Source of the DNA: Mycobacterium sp. SMC-2
GTDB lineage: Bacteria > Actinomycetota > Actinomycetes > Mycobacteriales > Mycobacteriaceae
DNA: 64,000 nt
Direction of reading: 5' to 3'
Assembly (NCBI RefSeq): GCF_025263485.1
Contig: NZ_CP079863.1
Coordinates: 3,782,001-3,846,000 of the forward strand
Positions within the stretch are counted from its first letter, which is position 1. Each line of letters begins with the position of its first letter. Both the position numbers and the translations under genes were made by a program. Shown here piece by piece: positions 8,059-17,411 of the stretch. The notes below the pieces were generated by a model that saw only the letters and a list, made by a program, of their open reading frames with translations, searched no databases and had not been told where the DNA came from.

Positions 8059-8243
8059 CCCCGGACGGCGGCCACTCCCCTGCGCTGAGCGCCGTAATCG
8101 CCCGCGGGCCAACCGTTTCCGGGGACTGCCGCGGGGCGGCCACGGCGCGGCCGACCCGGCTCAGCGAGCCCTCCGCCGAGCCATCGTCGCCCACCCGGCG
8201 AAGGGACGTCAGGCCCCAAGTCGGCGCCCTTCGACTGCAAAGT

Positions 8244-8258
8244 GTGCAGAACGTGCAA
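8244..8258. promoter_or_regulatory. Operator upstream of the efflux-locus TetR gene
   Basis: The inverted repeat GTGCA-gaacg-TGCAA (complement TTGCA-N5-TGCAC) lies 10 bases before the TetR ATG. The same half-sites and spacing recur perfectly at 8900-8914 before mmpS, which suggests a shared repressor site. Confidence 0.6.
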
Positions 8259-8268
8259 CTATGGGTGC

Positions 8269-8877
8269 ATGTCCAACCCGGTGGGTCTGCGCGAGCGTCG
8301 TCGACGTCAGACAAGCGCAGACATCCGCGACGCTGCCGTGCGCCTGGCGCTGGCACGCGGATTCGACAAGGTGACCATCGAGGAAATCTGTGCCGATGCC
8401 GGGGTGTCGACGCGCACCTTCTTCAATTACTTCCCGAACAAGGAGTCCGCGATCGCGTATGGCCCGTCGGACATCCCCCCGGAGTTGGTAGCGGATTTCG
8501 TCGCGGCCGGGCCCGCCCCCTACTCGGTGGTGCTGGAAGAGCTGATCACGCTGGCGGCGCACCATCTTCGTGATGTGCCCCCGAAACGCGAACAAGCCGC
8601 CGGCATGCTCGAACTCGCCAAGACCTCCCCGGCGGTGCTGGCGGCTTTCCTCGCCGACCTGGAACGGTTTCAAAGTCACCTGACCGATGTCGTTGCGCGC
8701 CGCCAAGGCATGCGCCCCGACGACGAGATAGTCACGTTGGTCGCCGCGCTGGCCTTGACGGCCGTGCGTTCGGGCATCGAGCGCTGGTCGAGCGGTGAAG
8801 CCGGGGCCGCCGACGACACGCCGATGCCTTATGTTGAGCGCGCTGCCGCGCTGGTCAACAGCATCTTCACGAAGTGA
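8269..8877 (+). CDS. TetR-family regulator of the MmpS/MmpL locus
   Basis: A 202-residue repressor-type protein. Its N-terminal helix-turn-helix (about residues 22-55) includes KVTIEEICADAGVSTRTFFNYFPNKES, the TetR signature. The C-terminal half is a variable ligand-binding domain. An in-frame GTG at 8242 would add nine residues, but that start would place the putative operator inside the coding region, so ATG 8269 is preferred. It precedes mmpS-mmpL on the same strand by about 300 bases. Control of the efflux pair is inferred from context and the shared inverted repeats. Confidence 0.88.
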   Translation: MSNPVGLRERRRRQTSADIRDAAVRLALARGFDKVTIEEICADAGVSTRTFFNYFPNKESAIAYGPSDIPPELVADFVAAGPAPYSVVLEELITLAAHHLRDVPPKREQAAGMLELAKTSPAVLAAFLADLERFQSHLTDVVARRQGMRPDDEIVTLVAALALTAVRSGIERWSSGEAGAADDTPMPYVERAAALVNSIFTK

Positions 8878-8899
8878 CCTGAAACACCGCGGGTAATTG

Positions 8900-8914
8900 T
8901 TGCATGGCGTGCAA
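8900..8914. promoter_or_regulatory. Operator upstream of mmpS-mmpL
   Basis: Perfect inverted repeat TTGCA-tggcg-TGCAA, 23 bases after the TetR stop and about 260 bases before mmpS. It matches the site at 8244-8258. The remaining stretch to 9172 holds no convincing gene. Confidence 0.62.
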
Positions 8915-9172
8915 GGTATGCACATTATGTACTATGCTCAGCAGGCAGCATCCGACAACACTTCACGAAAGTAGGTGTGGGTGCTGGGGGCGACCGCCGG
9001 CGCGCTTGGGCAGTCGCTCCCCGGGGCGATCGAGCGCACACGCATCATAGTGATCGGCAAAACCATTGCGGTGCAACGTAAGTCGTGGCGCTTGCCTGCC
9101 CACGAGCTGGTGCACAGGTCACACTGACGCTGACCAGAAGACGGCCGCCTGATGGGGAAGGGAATCACCTAG

Positions 9173-9598
9173 GTGAAGGTTGTGCGCAACGCGTGGTTGC
9201 CGCTCCTGATCGTCGCGGTCCTGGTAGTTGGCGGCTTCGCCGTGGCCAGGGTCAAGTCCTTCTTCGGCGCCCACGACACCGGCGTCATGACCAGCCCGCG
9301 GCTGGACGATTCCAAGCCGTTCAAGCCCAAGGTCGTCAAGTACGAGGTCTTCGGCTCGGCCAGCACCGCCAACGTGAACTACCTGGACCTTTCCGCCGAC
9401 CCGAGGCGGGTCGACGGCGCGCCGCTGCCATGGACGCTGGTGCTCAGCACGACCGCCCCCTCGGTCTTCCCGAACCTCTCGGCACAAAGCAACGGTGACT
9501 CCCTCGGCTGTCGCATCACGATCGACGACGAAGTCAAGGCCGAGAACCTGACCCACGGCGTGCACGCCCTGACCTATTGCATGGTGAAATCCGCATGA
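9173..9598 (+). CDS. MmpS-family membrane accessory protein
   Basis: A 141-residue protein with one N-terminal membrane helix (residues about 7-26, [19 protein letters not shown]). The periplasmic domain contains the family segments [16 protein letters not shown] and [12 protein letters not shown], and two cysteines (LGCRITID and TYCMV) that probably form a disulfide. MmpS4/5-type proteins assist MmpL transporters in exporting siderophores, lipids or drugs. The start is GTG. Its TGA overlaps the mmpL ATG (ATGA), so the two are translationally coupled. Confidence 0.9.
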   Translation: MKVVRNAWLPLLIVAVLVVGGFAVARVKSFFGAHDTGVMTSPRLDDSKPFKPKVVKYEVFGSASTANVNYLDLSADPRRVDGAPLPWTLVLSTTAPSVFPNLSAQSNGDSLGCRITIDDEVKAENLTHGVHALTYCMVKSA

Positions 9599-12507
9599 GC
9601 GCACATTTCGATGACGCCCGCACCGACACCATCCCCATCGCCGACGAACCGGTGCGGGACAAGATTCCGCGGATCATCCGGACCTTCGCCGTGCCCATCA
9701 TCCTGGGCTGGATCGCGATCATCGCCGTGCTCAATGTCGTCGTCCCCCAGCTGGACGAGGTCGGCAAGATGCGCTCGGTGTCGATGGCCCCCGAAGACGC
9801 GCAGTCGGTGGTCGCGACCAAGCGCATGGGCGCGATCTTCAACGAATACAAATCGAACAGCTCGGTGATGATCGTGCTGGAGGGGCAAAATCCCCTGGGC
9901 GCGGACGCCCACGCCTACTACGACGAGATCGTCAAGAAGCTGGACGCCGACACCAAACACGTCGAGCACGTTCAGGACATGTGGAGCGATCCACTGACCG
10001 GGGCGGGCGCGCAGAGCAATGACGGCAAGGCCGCCTATGTCCAGGTGTATCTGGCGGGCAACCAGGGCGAAGCCTTGGCCAACGAATCGGTCGAGTCCGT
10101 CCAAAAGATCGTCAAGAGTATGCCGCCACCGAATGGGGTGAGGGCTTACGTCACCGGGCCCGCCGCGCTGTCGGCGGATCAGCACGAGGCCGGCGACCGC
10201 AGCCTGCAGCTCATCACCGCAGCCACGTTCACGGTGATCATCGGGATGCTGCTGTTGGTCTATCGATCGGTCGTCACCGTGATACTCACGTTGCTGATGG
10301 TGGTCTTCGAGCTCTCAGCCGCGCGCGGAATGGTCGCTTTCCTGGGCTACTACAAGATCATTGGACTCTCGACGTTCGCCACGAACCTGTTGGTCACGTT
10401 GGCGATCGCCGCCGCCACCGACTACGCGATCTTCTTGATCGGCCGATACCAGGAAGCCCGCGCCGTCGGCGAGTCGCGCGAAGACGCGTACTACACCATG
10501 TACAGGGGCACCGCGCATGTGGTGCTCGGCTCGGGTCTGACCATCGCCGGCGCGACCTTCTGCCTGCACTTCACGAATCTGCCCTATTTCCAGACCTTGG
10601 GTATCCCGCTGGCCATCGGCATGGTGGTCGTCGTGGCGGCCGCGTTGACGCTTGGCCCCGCGGTCATTTCGGTGGTGACGCGTTTCCGTAGGACACTCGA
10701 GCCCAGGCGCACCCAACGCATTCGCGGGTGGCGCAAGGTCGGCGCTCTCGTGGTCCGGTGGCCCGGCCCGATCCTGGTCGTCACGATCGGCATTGCACTC
10801 ATCGGGTTGCTGACCCTGCCTGGGTACCGCACCAACTACAACGACCGCAACTACCTGCCCACGGACCTGCCCGCCAACGAGGGTTACGCCGCTGCCGATC
10901 GACACTTCTCGCAGGCGCGGATGAATCCCGAAGTGCTGATGATCGAAAGCGACCACGATCTGCGCAATTCCGCGGACTTCCTGGTCATCGACAAGATCGC
11001 CAAGACGGTCTTCCGGGTGCCGGGAATCGGCCGCGTGCAAGCCATCACCCGGCCGGAGGGCACGCCGATCGAGCACACCTCGATCCCCTTCCAGATCAGC
11101 ATGCAGGGCGTCACCCAGCAGATGAATCAGAAGTACCAAGAAGACCAGCTGGCCGACATGCTGCACCAGGCCGACATGATGCAGACGACCATCGACAGCA
11201 TGGAAAAGATGCAGAGCATCACCGTGCAGATGGCCAACGACATGCATCAGATGGTCAAAAAGATGCACGACATGACCATCGACATCAACGAATTGCGCCA
11301 GCACATGGCCGATTTCGAGGACTTCTTCCGGCCGATCCGCAGCTACCTCTACTGGGAACGGCACTGCTACGACATCCCGGTGTGCTGGTCGCTCCGCTCG
11401 GTCTTCGACGGCCTCGACGGTATCGACATCATGACCGATGACATCGAGAGCCTGCTGCCGATCATGGACCATCTCGACACCCTGATGCCCCAGATGGTGG
11501 CGCTGATGCCTTCCATGATCGAAAACATGAAGGCCATGAAGACGACGATGCTGACCATGTATTCGACCCAGAAGGGTCTGCAGGATCAGCAGAACGAGGC
11601 GCAGAAGAACTCCAACGCGATGGGTAAGGCGTTCGACGCGTCGAAGAACGACGACTCGTTCTACCTGCCCCCGGAGACCTTCAACAATGCCGAGTTCAAG
11701 AAGGGCATGAAGAACTTCATCTCGCCCGACGGCCACGCCGTGCGCTTCATCATCAGCCATGACGGCGATCCGATGTCCCAGGAAGGCATTTCGCACATCG
11801 GCGCCATCAAGAAGGCCGCCTACGAAGCGCTCAAGGGCACGCCGCTGGAGGGCTCGAAGATCTATCTGGCGGGCACCGCATCGATCTACAAAGACCTCGG
11901 TGACGGCAACACCTATGACTTGTTGATCGCCGGGATCTCTTCGCTGTGTTTGATTTTCATCATCATGCTGCTGATCACCCGGGGCGTGGTGGCGTCGGCC
12001 GTGATCGTGGGCACGGTCTTGCTGTCGCTGGGCGCGTCGTTCGGTCTGTCGGTGCTGATCTGGCAGCACCTCATCGGCATCGAGCTGCACTGGATGGTGC
12101 TCGCGATGTCGGTCATCATCCTGCTTGCGGTGGGCGCGGACTACAACCTGCTGTTGGTGGCGCGGTTCAAGGAGGAGATTTACGCGGGCCTGAACACCGG
12201 AATCATCCGCTCGATGGGCGGTACCGGCTCGGTGGTCACCTCGGCGGGCATGGTGTTCGCCTTCACCATGATGACGATGGCGGTGAGCGAGCTGACGGTC
12301 ATCGGCCAGGTGGGCACCACCATCGGGCTGGGTCTGCTGTTCGACACCCTGATTGTCCGGTCGCTGATGACGCCATCGATCGCCGCGCTGCTGGGCAAGT
12401 GGTTCTGGTGGCCCCAACGCGTCCGGCAGCGCCCGGTCCCGTCCCCGTGGCCCAAGCCAAGCGAAAAAGCGGGCCGGGAGACCGAATCGCTAGCTCCCGC
12501 TAGGTAA
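9595..12507 (+). CDS. MmpL-family RND transporter
   Basis: A 970-residue proton-driven exporter, close in length to MmpL4/MmpL5. It has an N-terminal helix (about residues 30-50), a first periplasmic domain, a helix bundle (about 200-390), a second periplasmic domain and a second bundle from about 775. Residues about 505-690 form a long, methionine-rich helical segment ([17 protein letters not shown] and similar) typical of the MmpL4/5 coiled-coil domain. ATG 9595 overlaps the mmpS stop; an earlier in-frame TTG is less likely. The cargo is unknown. Its 3' end overlaps fabG3 by 8 bases on the opposite strand. Confidence 0.92.
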   Translation: MSAHFDDARTDTIPIADEPVRDKIPRIIRTFAVPIILGWIAIIAVLNVVVPQLDEVGKMRSVSMAPEDAQSVVATKRMGAIFNEYKSNSSVMIVLEGQNPLGADAHAYYDEIVKKLDADTKHVEHVQDMWSDPLTGAGAQSNDGKAAYVQVYLAGNQGEALANESVESVQKIVKSMPPPNGVRAYVTGPAALSADQHEAGDRSLQLITAATFTVIIGMLLLVYRSVVTVILTLLMVVFELSAARGMVAFLGYYKIIGLSTFATNLLVTLAIAAATDYAIFLIGRYQEARAVGESREDAYYTMYRGTAHVVLGSGLTIAGATFCLHFTNLPYFQTLGIPLAIGMVVVVAAALTLGPAVISVVTRFRRTLEPRRTQRIRGWRKVGALVVRWPGPILVVTIGIALIGLLTLPGYRTNYNDRNYLPTDLPANEGYAAADRHFSQARMNPEVLMIESDHDLRNSADFLVIDKIAKTVFRVPGIGRVQAITRPEGTPIEHTSIPFQISMQGVTQQMNQKYQEDQLADMLHQADMMQTTIDSMEKMQSITVQMANDMHQMVKKMHDMTIDINELRQHMADFEDFFRPIRSYLYWERHCYDIPVCWSLRSVFDGLDGIDIMTDDIESLLPIMDHLDTLMPQMVALMPSMIENMKAMKTTMLTMYSTQKGLQDQQNEAQKNSNAMGKAFDASKNDDSFYLPPETFNNAEFKKGMKNFISPDGHAVRFIISHDGDPMSQEGISHIGAIKKAAYEALKGTPLEGSKIYLAGTASIYKDLGDGNTYDLLIAGISSLCLIFIIMLLITRGVVASAVIVGTVLLSLGASFGLSVLIWQHLIGIELHWMVLAMSVIILLAVGADYNLLLVARFKEEIYAGLNTGIIRSMGGTGSVVTSAGMVFAFTMMTMAVSELTVIGQVGTTIGLGLLFDTLIVRSLMTPSIAALLGKWFWWPQRVRQRPVPSPWPKPSEKAGRETESLAPAR

Positions 12508-13282
12508 CCCACTCGGGCTGCCCCGCGGTGTCGACCGCGGAGAAATCCTTGTGCCCCAGGCCCGCGGTGGTGCCGCCGTCGACGACGAACTCCGAACCGG
12601 TCGAATAGCTGGACTCGTCGCTGGCCAGGTAGACGACGAGGTTGGAGACCTCCTTGGGCTGGGCGATCCGCCCCAGCGCGGTCTGGAAGATGTCCTCGGG
12701 AACCCACTCGGTCATCGGCGTCTTGATGAGCCCGGGATGGATCGAGTTCACCCGGATTCCGCTCGGCCCCAGTTCCAGCGCAGCCGATTTGGTCAGGCCC
12801 CGGACGGCGAACTTGGTGGCGGTGTAGCCGTGGCAGGCGATGGTGCCGGCGATGCCCTCGATGGACGAGATGTTGATGATCGACCCCCGTCCGGCTTCCT
12901 TCATAGGTTTGACCACGGCCCGGATGCCCAGGAACACGCCCGTCAGGTTGATGTCGAGGATCCGCTGCCACTCCGAGAGCGCGTAGTCCTCGAACGTGCC
13001 GATGTTGATGATGCCCGCGTTGTTGACGAGCACGTCGATGCCGCCGAACTCTTTGAGGGCGGTGGCCACCGCCGCATCCCAGTCCTCGGGCTTCGTGACG
13101 TCGAGGTGCAGGTATCGAGCGCCGTCACCGACCTCCGCCGCGACGGCCTTGCCCTCGTCGTCGAGGATGTCACCGAACACCACCTTGGCCCCCTCGGCCA
13201 CCAGCGTCCGCACGTGCGAGGCGCCCATTCCCCGCGCACCCCCGCTGATGAGCGCGACCTTCCCGGCCAACCGTTCTGCCAC
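12500..13282 (-). CDS. fabG3: 3-alpha/20-beta-hydroxysteroid dehydrogenase-type SDR, FabG3
   Basis: A 260-residue classical SDR with cofactor motif [10 protein letters not shown] (14-23), NNAG near residue 88, and the catalytic Ser-Tyr-Lys in [10 protein letters not shown]...YTATK. From memory it matches M. tuberculosis Rv2002 (FabG3, an NADH-dependent 20-beta-hydroxysteroid dehydrogenase) along its whole length, including [28 protein letters not shown] and the PEWVT terminus. The start is GTG (complement of 13280-13282) behind AGGAGA. The genes next upstream on this strand encode hotdog-like and acyl-CoA dehydrogenase proteins, in keeping with sterol or lipid metabolism. Confidence 0.92.
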   Translation of the reverse strand: MAERLAGKVALISGGARGMGASHVRTLVAEGAKVVFGDILDDEGKAVAAEVGDGARYLHLDVTKPEDWDAAVATALKEFGGIDVLVNNAGIINIGTFEDYALSEWQRILDINLTGVFLGIRAVVKPMKEAGRGSIINISSIEGIAGTIACHGYTATKFAVRGLTKSAALELGPSGIRVNSIHPGLIKTPMTEWVPEDIFQTALGRIAQPKEVSNLVVYLASDESSYSTGSEFVVDGGTTAGLGHKDFSAVDTAGQPEWVT

Positions 13283-13351
13283 CGCGTTTCTCCTGTCGTC
13301 TGAGTCTTTAGCACCATACAGACGCGGGTAGATGTGCGGCCAGGGTTGAGG

Positions 13352-14218
13352 TCAGCCCACGACGTCGAAGACTGCCGCGGCGGAGGTGACGGCCTTGTCC
13401 GCGTTCCCCTCGTCATGCAGCAGCATGCGCACGCCGACGCGTCCCGGCCCACCCGGATGCGCGGTGCCCTCGACGCGGAAGGGACCCACCTTCCCGCGGG
13501 ACATGAACATGACATGCCAGCTGACCACCTGCAGGCTTCGCGTGCCCGCAACGTCGGCGGCGAGATCGATCGCCGCGGTCTCGAGGACGACGTGTTGCGG
13601 CCCGATGTGCAGGGCGGCGTCCGGGGAAGCCAGTTCGGTACTGAGCTCGGGCAGCACCCAGTGGCCGTCGCCGCGCCTGCTGGCGCCGAAGGCCTGCCAG
13701 AGCGGCGGCAGATCCGGCGAATCCTCGATCACCAGTTCCGTGCCCGAAACGTCCATCCGCCCCAGGCCTTCGGGTGGGATGCCGATGATCGCTCCCTGCC
13801 CCTCGTTGAAGGCGATCACCCGGTCCGGGTTGTCGGCGTCGACGATCTTGCATCGCCCGTAACCCATGGTGCGGCCCTGGTGCACGATCCCGGAATCGAC
13901 GATCTCGACTCGTTTGACGTCGTAGCCCGGGTCGATGATCTGCACAGACGCGATGACGGGGTTGGGCACCGCGACCATGTCGGTCTGGCACCCCTCCGGG
14001 GAGGAAATGGCCAACGGCGCCACCATGATTCCCCCGGCCTCGTTGCGCATGTCGCGGCGGATGGTGACGGTATCGTCGACCTCCCCGAGATCCATCGAAG
14101 AGTGCTTACGCCCGATGTAGCGGTAGCTGAGCAGGCCGGTCCAGCGTCGGTAGAGTTCGTCGCGGTAGGCCTCGGAGTCCCCCGCCAACTCCCGGATGTC
14201 ACGAAGCTGCTCGCTCAA
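13352..14218 (-). CDS. Conserved protein of unknown function upstream of fabG3
   Basis: A 288-residue cytosolic protein without signal peptide or membrane helix. The beta-rich pattern of its two halves (GGIMVAPLAISSPEGCQTDMVAVP and RTMGYGRCKIVD) and its neighbours recall double-hotdog thioesterase/hydratase proteins, but no catalytic motif can be pointed to with confidence. The start is TTG (complement of 14216-14218), fixed by a strong AAGGAGG 7 bases upstream. It lies 12 bases after the acyl-CoA dehydrogenase stop on the same strand, so the two are probably co-transcribed, with fabG3 next. Confidence 0.7.
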   Translation of the reverse strand: MSEQLRDIRELAGDSEAYRDELYRRWTGLLSYRYIGRKHSSMDLGEVDDTVTIRRDMRNEAGGIMVAPLAISSPEGCQTDMVAVPNPVIASVQIIDPGYDVKRVEIVDSGIVHQGRTMGYGRCKIVDADNPDRVIAFNEGQGAIIGIPPEGLGRMDVSGTELVIEDSPDLPPLWQAFGASRRGDGHWVLPELSTELASPDAALHIGPQHVVLETAAIDLAADVAGTRSLQVVSWHVMFMSRGKVGPFRVEGTAHPGGPGRVGVRMLLHDEGNADKAVTSAAAVFDVVG

Positions 14219-14230
14219 TTCCGGCCTCCT

Positions 14231-15460
14231 TCATGATTTTCCGTGCCGCACCTGGTTGAACGGCACGCCGCGGTCGGCGGCGTACTCGCGCGGGAAGTTC
14301 AACACCCGCTCGCCGATCACGTTGCGCGCCATCTCGGTGGTTCCGCCACCGATGCTGGCGATCTGACGCCCGAGATAGCGGGTGCCGATGTCGAGCAGCC
14401 CCGCCTCGTCGCCGACAACCGCCGCCGGCCCGGCGACTGCCAGCGCGGTGTCGATTTCGACGTCGTGCACCTCGGCCATGTACAAGCGGATGATCGATCC
14501 CGCGGCGGGTGGCAGCGACCCGCTCACCACGGCGTGGAACACATGCTCGCTGAGTTGTCCGTGCACGGCCCGGTGAACCAGGGCCCGGCCCACCATCTCG
14601 CGGATTCGTTCGCTGCCACCCTGGTTCGTCTTCTCCACCAGGGACAGCAGGTCGACCGAAACATCCTGGGCCTCAGCGATTCCCGGACCGCTGGTGTACT
14701 CGGACCCGTCGCCCATCGTGCGGCGCTCGTGGTAGAGCTGGCGGGACGCGACGTCCCATCCCTTGCCCGGCTCGCCCACCACAGCGTCGTCGCCGACGTC
14801 GACGTCGTCGAAGAACTCCTCGCAGAATTCGACGGAGCCGTTGACCTGCTTGATGCGGTTGATCGTGACGCCGGGATGCCGAAGCGGCACGAGGAACATC
14901 GTCAGCCCTTCGTGTTTCGGCACGTTCCAGTCGGTCCGGGCCAGGCACAGGCCGAAGTCGGCGGCGAACGCCCACGTGCTCCACGTCTTGGCGCCGTTGA
15001 TGACCCATCGCCCGTCGCGGCGGTCGGCGCGGGTGAGGACACCCGCAAGATCCGATCCCCCGCTGGGTTCCGACAGCAGCTGCACCAGCACTTCGTCGCC
15101 GCGCAGCGCGGCCGCGATGTGGGTGCGCTTTTGCTCCTCGCTGCCCATGTCGAGGATCGTCGCGCAGCAGATGGCGAAAGACGGGACGTTGAGCATGAGC
15201 GGAATCTCGTACGCCAGGGCCTCGGCGTCGAACGCCTTCTTGTATTCGTAGCCCAAACCGAGCCCGCCGTACTCGCGCGGGAAGCAGATGCCGGCGAATC
15301 CGCCGTCGTACAACTTCTTCTGCAATTCGCGGGCGCGCTGCCAGGAGGAAAGTTCGTCGCGCTGCAGGACCATCGCGTCCCCGGAATCCAGCCGCGGCAG
15401 GTTTTCAGCCAGCCACGCCTTGGCCCGGCTCCGGAATTCCTCGACCGACTCGGACGTCAC
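14231..15460 (-). CDS. Acyl-CoA dehydrogenase (FadE type)
   Basis: A 409-residue FAD-dependent acyl-CoA dehydrogenase. Visible are the N-terminal helical domain (FPREYGGLGLGYEYKKAF), the flavin-contacting middle (LLSEPSGGSDLAGVLTRA, ING AKTWSTWA) and the C-terminal GGGTTEMARNVIGERVLNFP. It would introduce the 2,3 double bond in beta-oxidation of a fatty acid or sterol side chain. An in-frame GTG at 15475 is possible, but GTG 15460 has a GAGAGG at the right distance and is preferred. It heads the run acyl-CoA dehydrogenase, hotdog-like protein, fabG3. Confidence 0.88.
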   Translation of the reverse strand: MTSESVEEFRSRAKAWLAENLPRLDSGDAMVLQRDELSSWQRARELQKKLYDGGFAGICFPREYGGLGLGYEYKKAFDAEALAYEIPLMLNVPSFAICCATILDMGSEEQKRTHIAAALRGDEVLVQLLSEPSGGSDLAGVLTRADRRDGRWVINGAKTWSTWAFAADFGLCLARTDWNVPKHEGLTMFLVPLRHPGVTINRIKQVNGSVEFCEEFFDDVDVGDDAVVGEPGKGWDVASRQLYHERRTMGDGSEYTSGPGIAEAQDVSVDLLSLVEKTNQGGSERIREMVGRALVHRAVHGQLSEHVFHAVVSGSLPPAAGSIIRLYMAEVHDVEIDTALAVAGPAAVVGDEAGLLDIGTRYLGRQIASIGGGTTEMARNVIGERVLNFPREYAADRGVPFNQVRHGKS

Positions 15461-15540
15461 CGGATGGCCTCTCACTCGACCGTCGACCTTGTGCTGGGCG
15501 ACTGTACAGCACCGCTACCGCGGCTGTACAGGAAGGCGCC

Positions 15541-15918
15541 TCACGACCGGTTCAACTCCACGGCGGCGCGGATCAGCGCCTTCAACGCCTTCGCGTCGAC
15601 CTCGTCGCCCTCGTGGAAATCGATCGCGCGTCGGGTGTTGCCGTCGAGGCTGGAGTTGAACAAGCCCGAGGGATCCGCCAGCGAGGCGCCCTTGGCGAAG
15701 GTCATCTTCACCACGTTCTTGTACGTCTCACCGGTGCAGATCATCCCGTCGTGATACCAGACCGGGACGCCTCGCCACTTCCAGTCCTCGACCACGTCGG
15801 GGTCGGCGTCCTTGATGAGTTCCCTGATGCGGGCGAGCATCTCGCCGCGCCAATCCCCCAACTCATTGATCCTGGCGTCGATCAGCTCAGCGGGAGATTT
15901 GTCCTGGGAGTTGGCCAT
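15541..15918 (-). CDS. DUF1801-domain protein
   Basis: A 125-residue soluble protein of the DUF1801/YdhG-like family. It has the family segments EDWKWRGVPVWYHDGMICTGETYKNVVKMTFAKGASL and the C-terminal ALKALIRAAVELNRS. The biochemical role of the family is not established. It is divergent from the thioesterase at 16002, with 83 bases between starts. Confidence 0.8.
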   Translation of the reverse strand: MANSQDKSPAELIDARINELGDWRGEMLARIRELIKDADPDVVEDWKWRGVPVWYHDGMICTGETYKNVVKMTFAKGASLADPSGLFNSSLDGNTRRAIDFHEGDEVDAKALKALIRAAVELNRS

Positions 15919-16001
15919 CCTGGCTCGCCTTTCTGATGTTGTCGATCGACCGCCCCGTGTCTGACACTGGGGTTGGTGGCAAGTAGTCTGCAGTACTCAG
16001 C

Positions 16002-16811
16002 ATGACCGATGCACATCCCTTCGACGACGCCCTCCGATTGGAGACCGTCGACGCCGACACCAGGCGCGGCCGGACCCACCCAGAGTGGGCCAACATGGTG
16101 GGTCCCTTCGGGGGCATCACCGCCGCCGTCATGCTGCGCGCCATCGAATCGCATCCCGATCGCATCGGCGAGCCGCTGGCGCTGACGGTGAACTACGCGG
16201 CCCCTATCGCCGACGGGGACTTCGACATCTCACTGCGGGCCGCGCGCACCAACCGCACCAACCAGCACTGGGTCGTCGAACTCAGCCAGGGCGGAGACCT
16301 CAAGACCACCGCGACCGCGCTGTTCGCTATCCGCCGCGACGGATGGGGCGACACGGAAAGCCACCCGCCCGACGCGCCCCCGCCCGAGCAGGTCACTGCC
16401 AGCGGTCCGGATGGCATCGTCGTCTGGACGCGCCTCTATGACATGCGATTCGTCGAAGGACCCATTCCCGCCGCGGACGGGCAACCCAGCCCCTCTTCCA
16501 CGACCACCTTGTGGGTGCGCGACCGGGCCCAACGCCCTGTCGACTACCCGGCGCTGGCCGCGCTGTCGGACGTCTTCTATCCGCGGGTGTTCCTGCGCCG
16601 CGGCGGCGTCGTCCCGTCCGGCACAATCTCGTTGACGACGTACTTCCACGCCGACCGGCACGAACTCGACGGCTTGGGGAACGACTTCGCCCTGTGCACC
16701 GCCCACGCCAACCGCTTCACGCGCGGCTACTTCGACCAGAGCGCGCAGGTATGGACGCGGGACGGCGTGCTGCTGGCAACCACCCATCAGGTCGTCTACT
16801 TCAAAGGCTGA
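16002..16811 (+). CDS. Acyl-CoA thioesterase-like double-hotdog protein
   Basis: A 269-residue protein matching the TesB-like thioesterase superfamily (double hotdog). The N-terminal half has HPEWANMVGPFGGITAAVMLRAIESHP, the hotdog helix, and NRTNQHWVVELSQ. The second half carries ALSDVFYPRVFLRRGGVVPSGTISLTTYFHAD and ends GVLLATTHQVVYFKG. The likely role is hydrolysis of an acyl-CoA; the chain specificity is unknown. It is followed 62 bases later by a SnoaL-like gene and then an epimerase gene on the same strand, probably one unit. Confidence 0.83.
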   Translation: MTDAHPFDDALRLETVDADTRRGRTHPEWANMVGPFGGITAAVMLRAIESHPDRIGEPLALTVNYAAPIADGDFDISLRAARTNRTNQHWVVELSQGGDLKTTATALFAIRRDGWGDTESHPPDAPPPEQVTASGPDGIVVWTRLYDMRFVEGPIPAADGQPSPSSTTTLWVRDRAQRPVDYPALAALSDVFYPRVFLRRGGVVPSGTISLTTYFHADRHELDGLGNDFALCTAHANRFTRGYFDQSAQVWTRDGVLLATTHQVVYFKG

Positions 16812-16873
16812 CCGGTTTACACTTCGCCAGTGAAACGTCACGCCGGGACGCCTAGGGACAGAATCGAGCCGCA

Positions 16874-17404
16874 ATGACAGAGCGCGCGGAGGGCATGGTC
16901 GCCGAGGCGGACGCCGCCACGCTGCTGGCGATCGAATCCATCAAGCAGCTCAAGGCCCGCTATTGCCGGTACCTGGACACCAAGGACTGGGACGCGTGGC
17001 GCACCGTCTTCACCGATGACTTCGTCAGTGACACGGCCGAAGCCGGCGGCAAGGTAATCGAGGGCGCAACGGAGTTCGTGGCGTTCACGCGCAAGGCGCT
17101 CGGGCGGCCGTCACAGGCCACCGCCCACCAGGTGCACGCCCCCGAGATCAGGCTCACGTCGGCGACCACTGCGCGCGGGGTGTGGGCGCTGCAAGACGTC
17201 GTCCGGTTCGGACCGGGGGTGACGTTGGTGGGCTACGGGCATTACCACGAGACCTACGAGAACGTCTCCGGTCAGTGGTTCATCAAGAGCTCCAAGCTAA
17301 CTCGGCTACGAGAGGATATCGTCACGCCCGTGTTTTCTGTTTACGTCTCCGACCGAATCCGCCGGGCGATCGGCAGGGTCGCCAACAGGGTGATCGGACA
17401 GTGA
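16874..17404 (+). CDS. SnoaL/NTF2-like protein
   Basis: A 176-residue NTF2-fold protein of the SnoaL-4 type, resembling bile-acid dehydratases and other small isomerases or dehydratases. The N-terminal helix (AIESIKQLKARYCRYLDTKDWDAW) and the YGHYHETYENVSGQWFIKSSKLTRLR end are characteristic. A basic C-terminal tail (RIRRAIGRVANRVIGQ) follows and could lie on a membrane surface. It sits 7 bases upstream of the epimerase gene. The reaction is unknown, but the context fits sterol-like or terpenoid substrates. Confidence 0.8.
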   Translation: MTERAEGMVAEADAATLLAIESIKQLKARYCRYLDTKDWDAWRTVFTDDFVSDTAEAGGKVIEGATEFVAFTRKALGRPSQATAHQVHAPEIRLTSATTARGVWALQDVVRFGPGVTLVGYGHYHETYENVSGQWFIKSSKLTRLREDIVTPVFSVYVSDRIRRAIGRVANRVIGQ

Positions 17405-17411
17405 CGCCCCG

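Noticed and set aside
9119..12417. Long antisense frames opposite mmpS and mmpL, including one of 700 codons
   Set aside because: Mirror frames caused by high GC; His/Arg-rich translations without domains. The sense frames are clear MmpS and MmpL.
13334..15754. Long plus-strand frames of 300 and 503 codons opposite the hotdog-like and acyl-CoA dehydrogenase genes
   Set aside because: Antisense shadows of recognised proteins; no motif or start signal.
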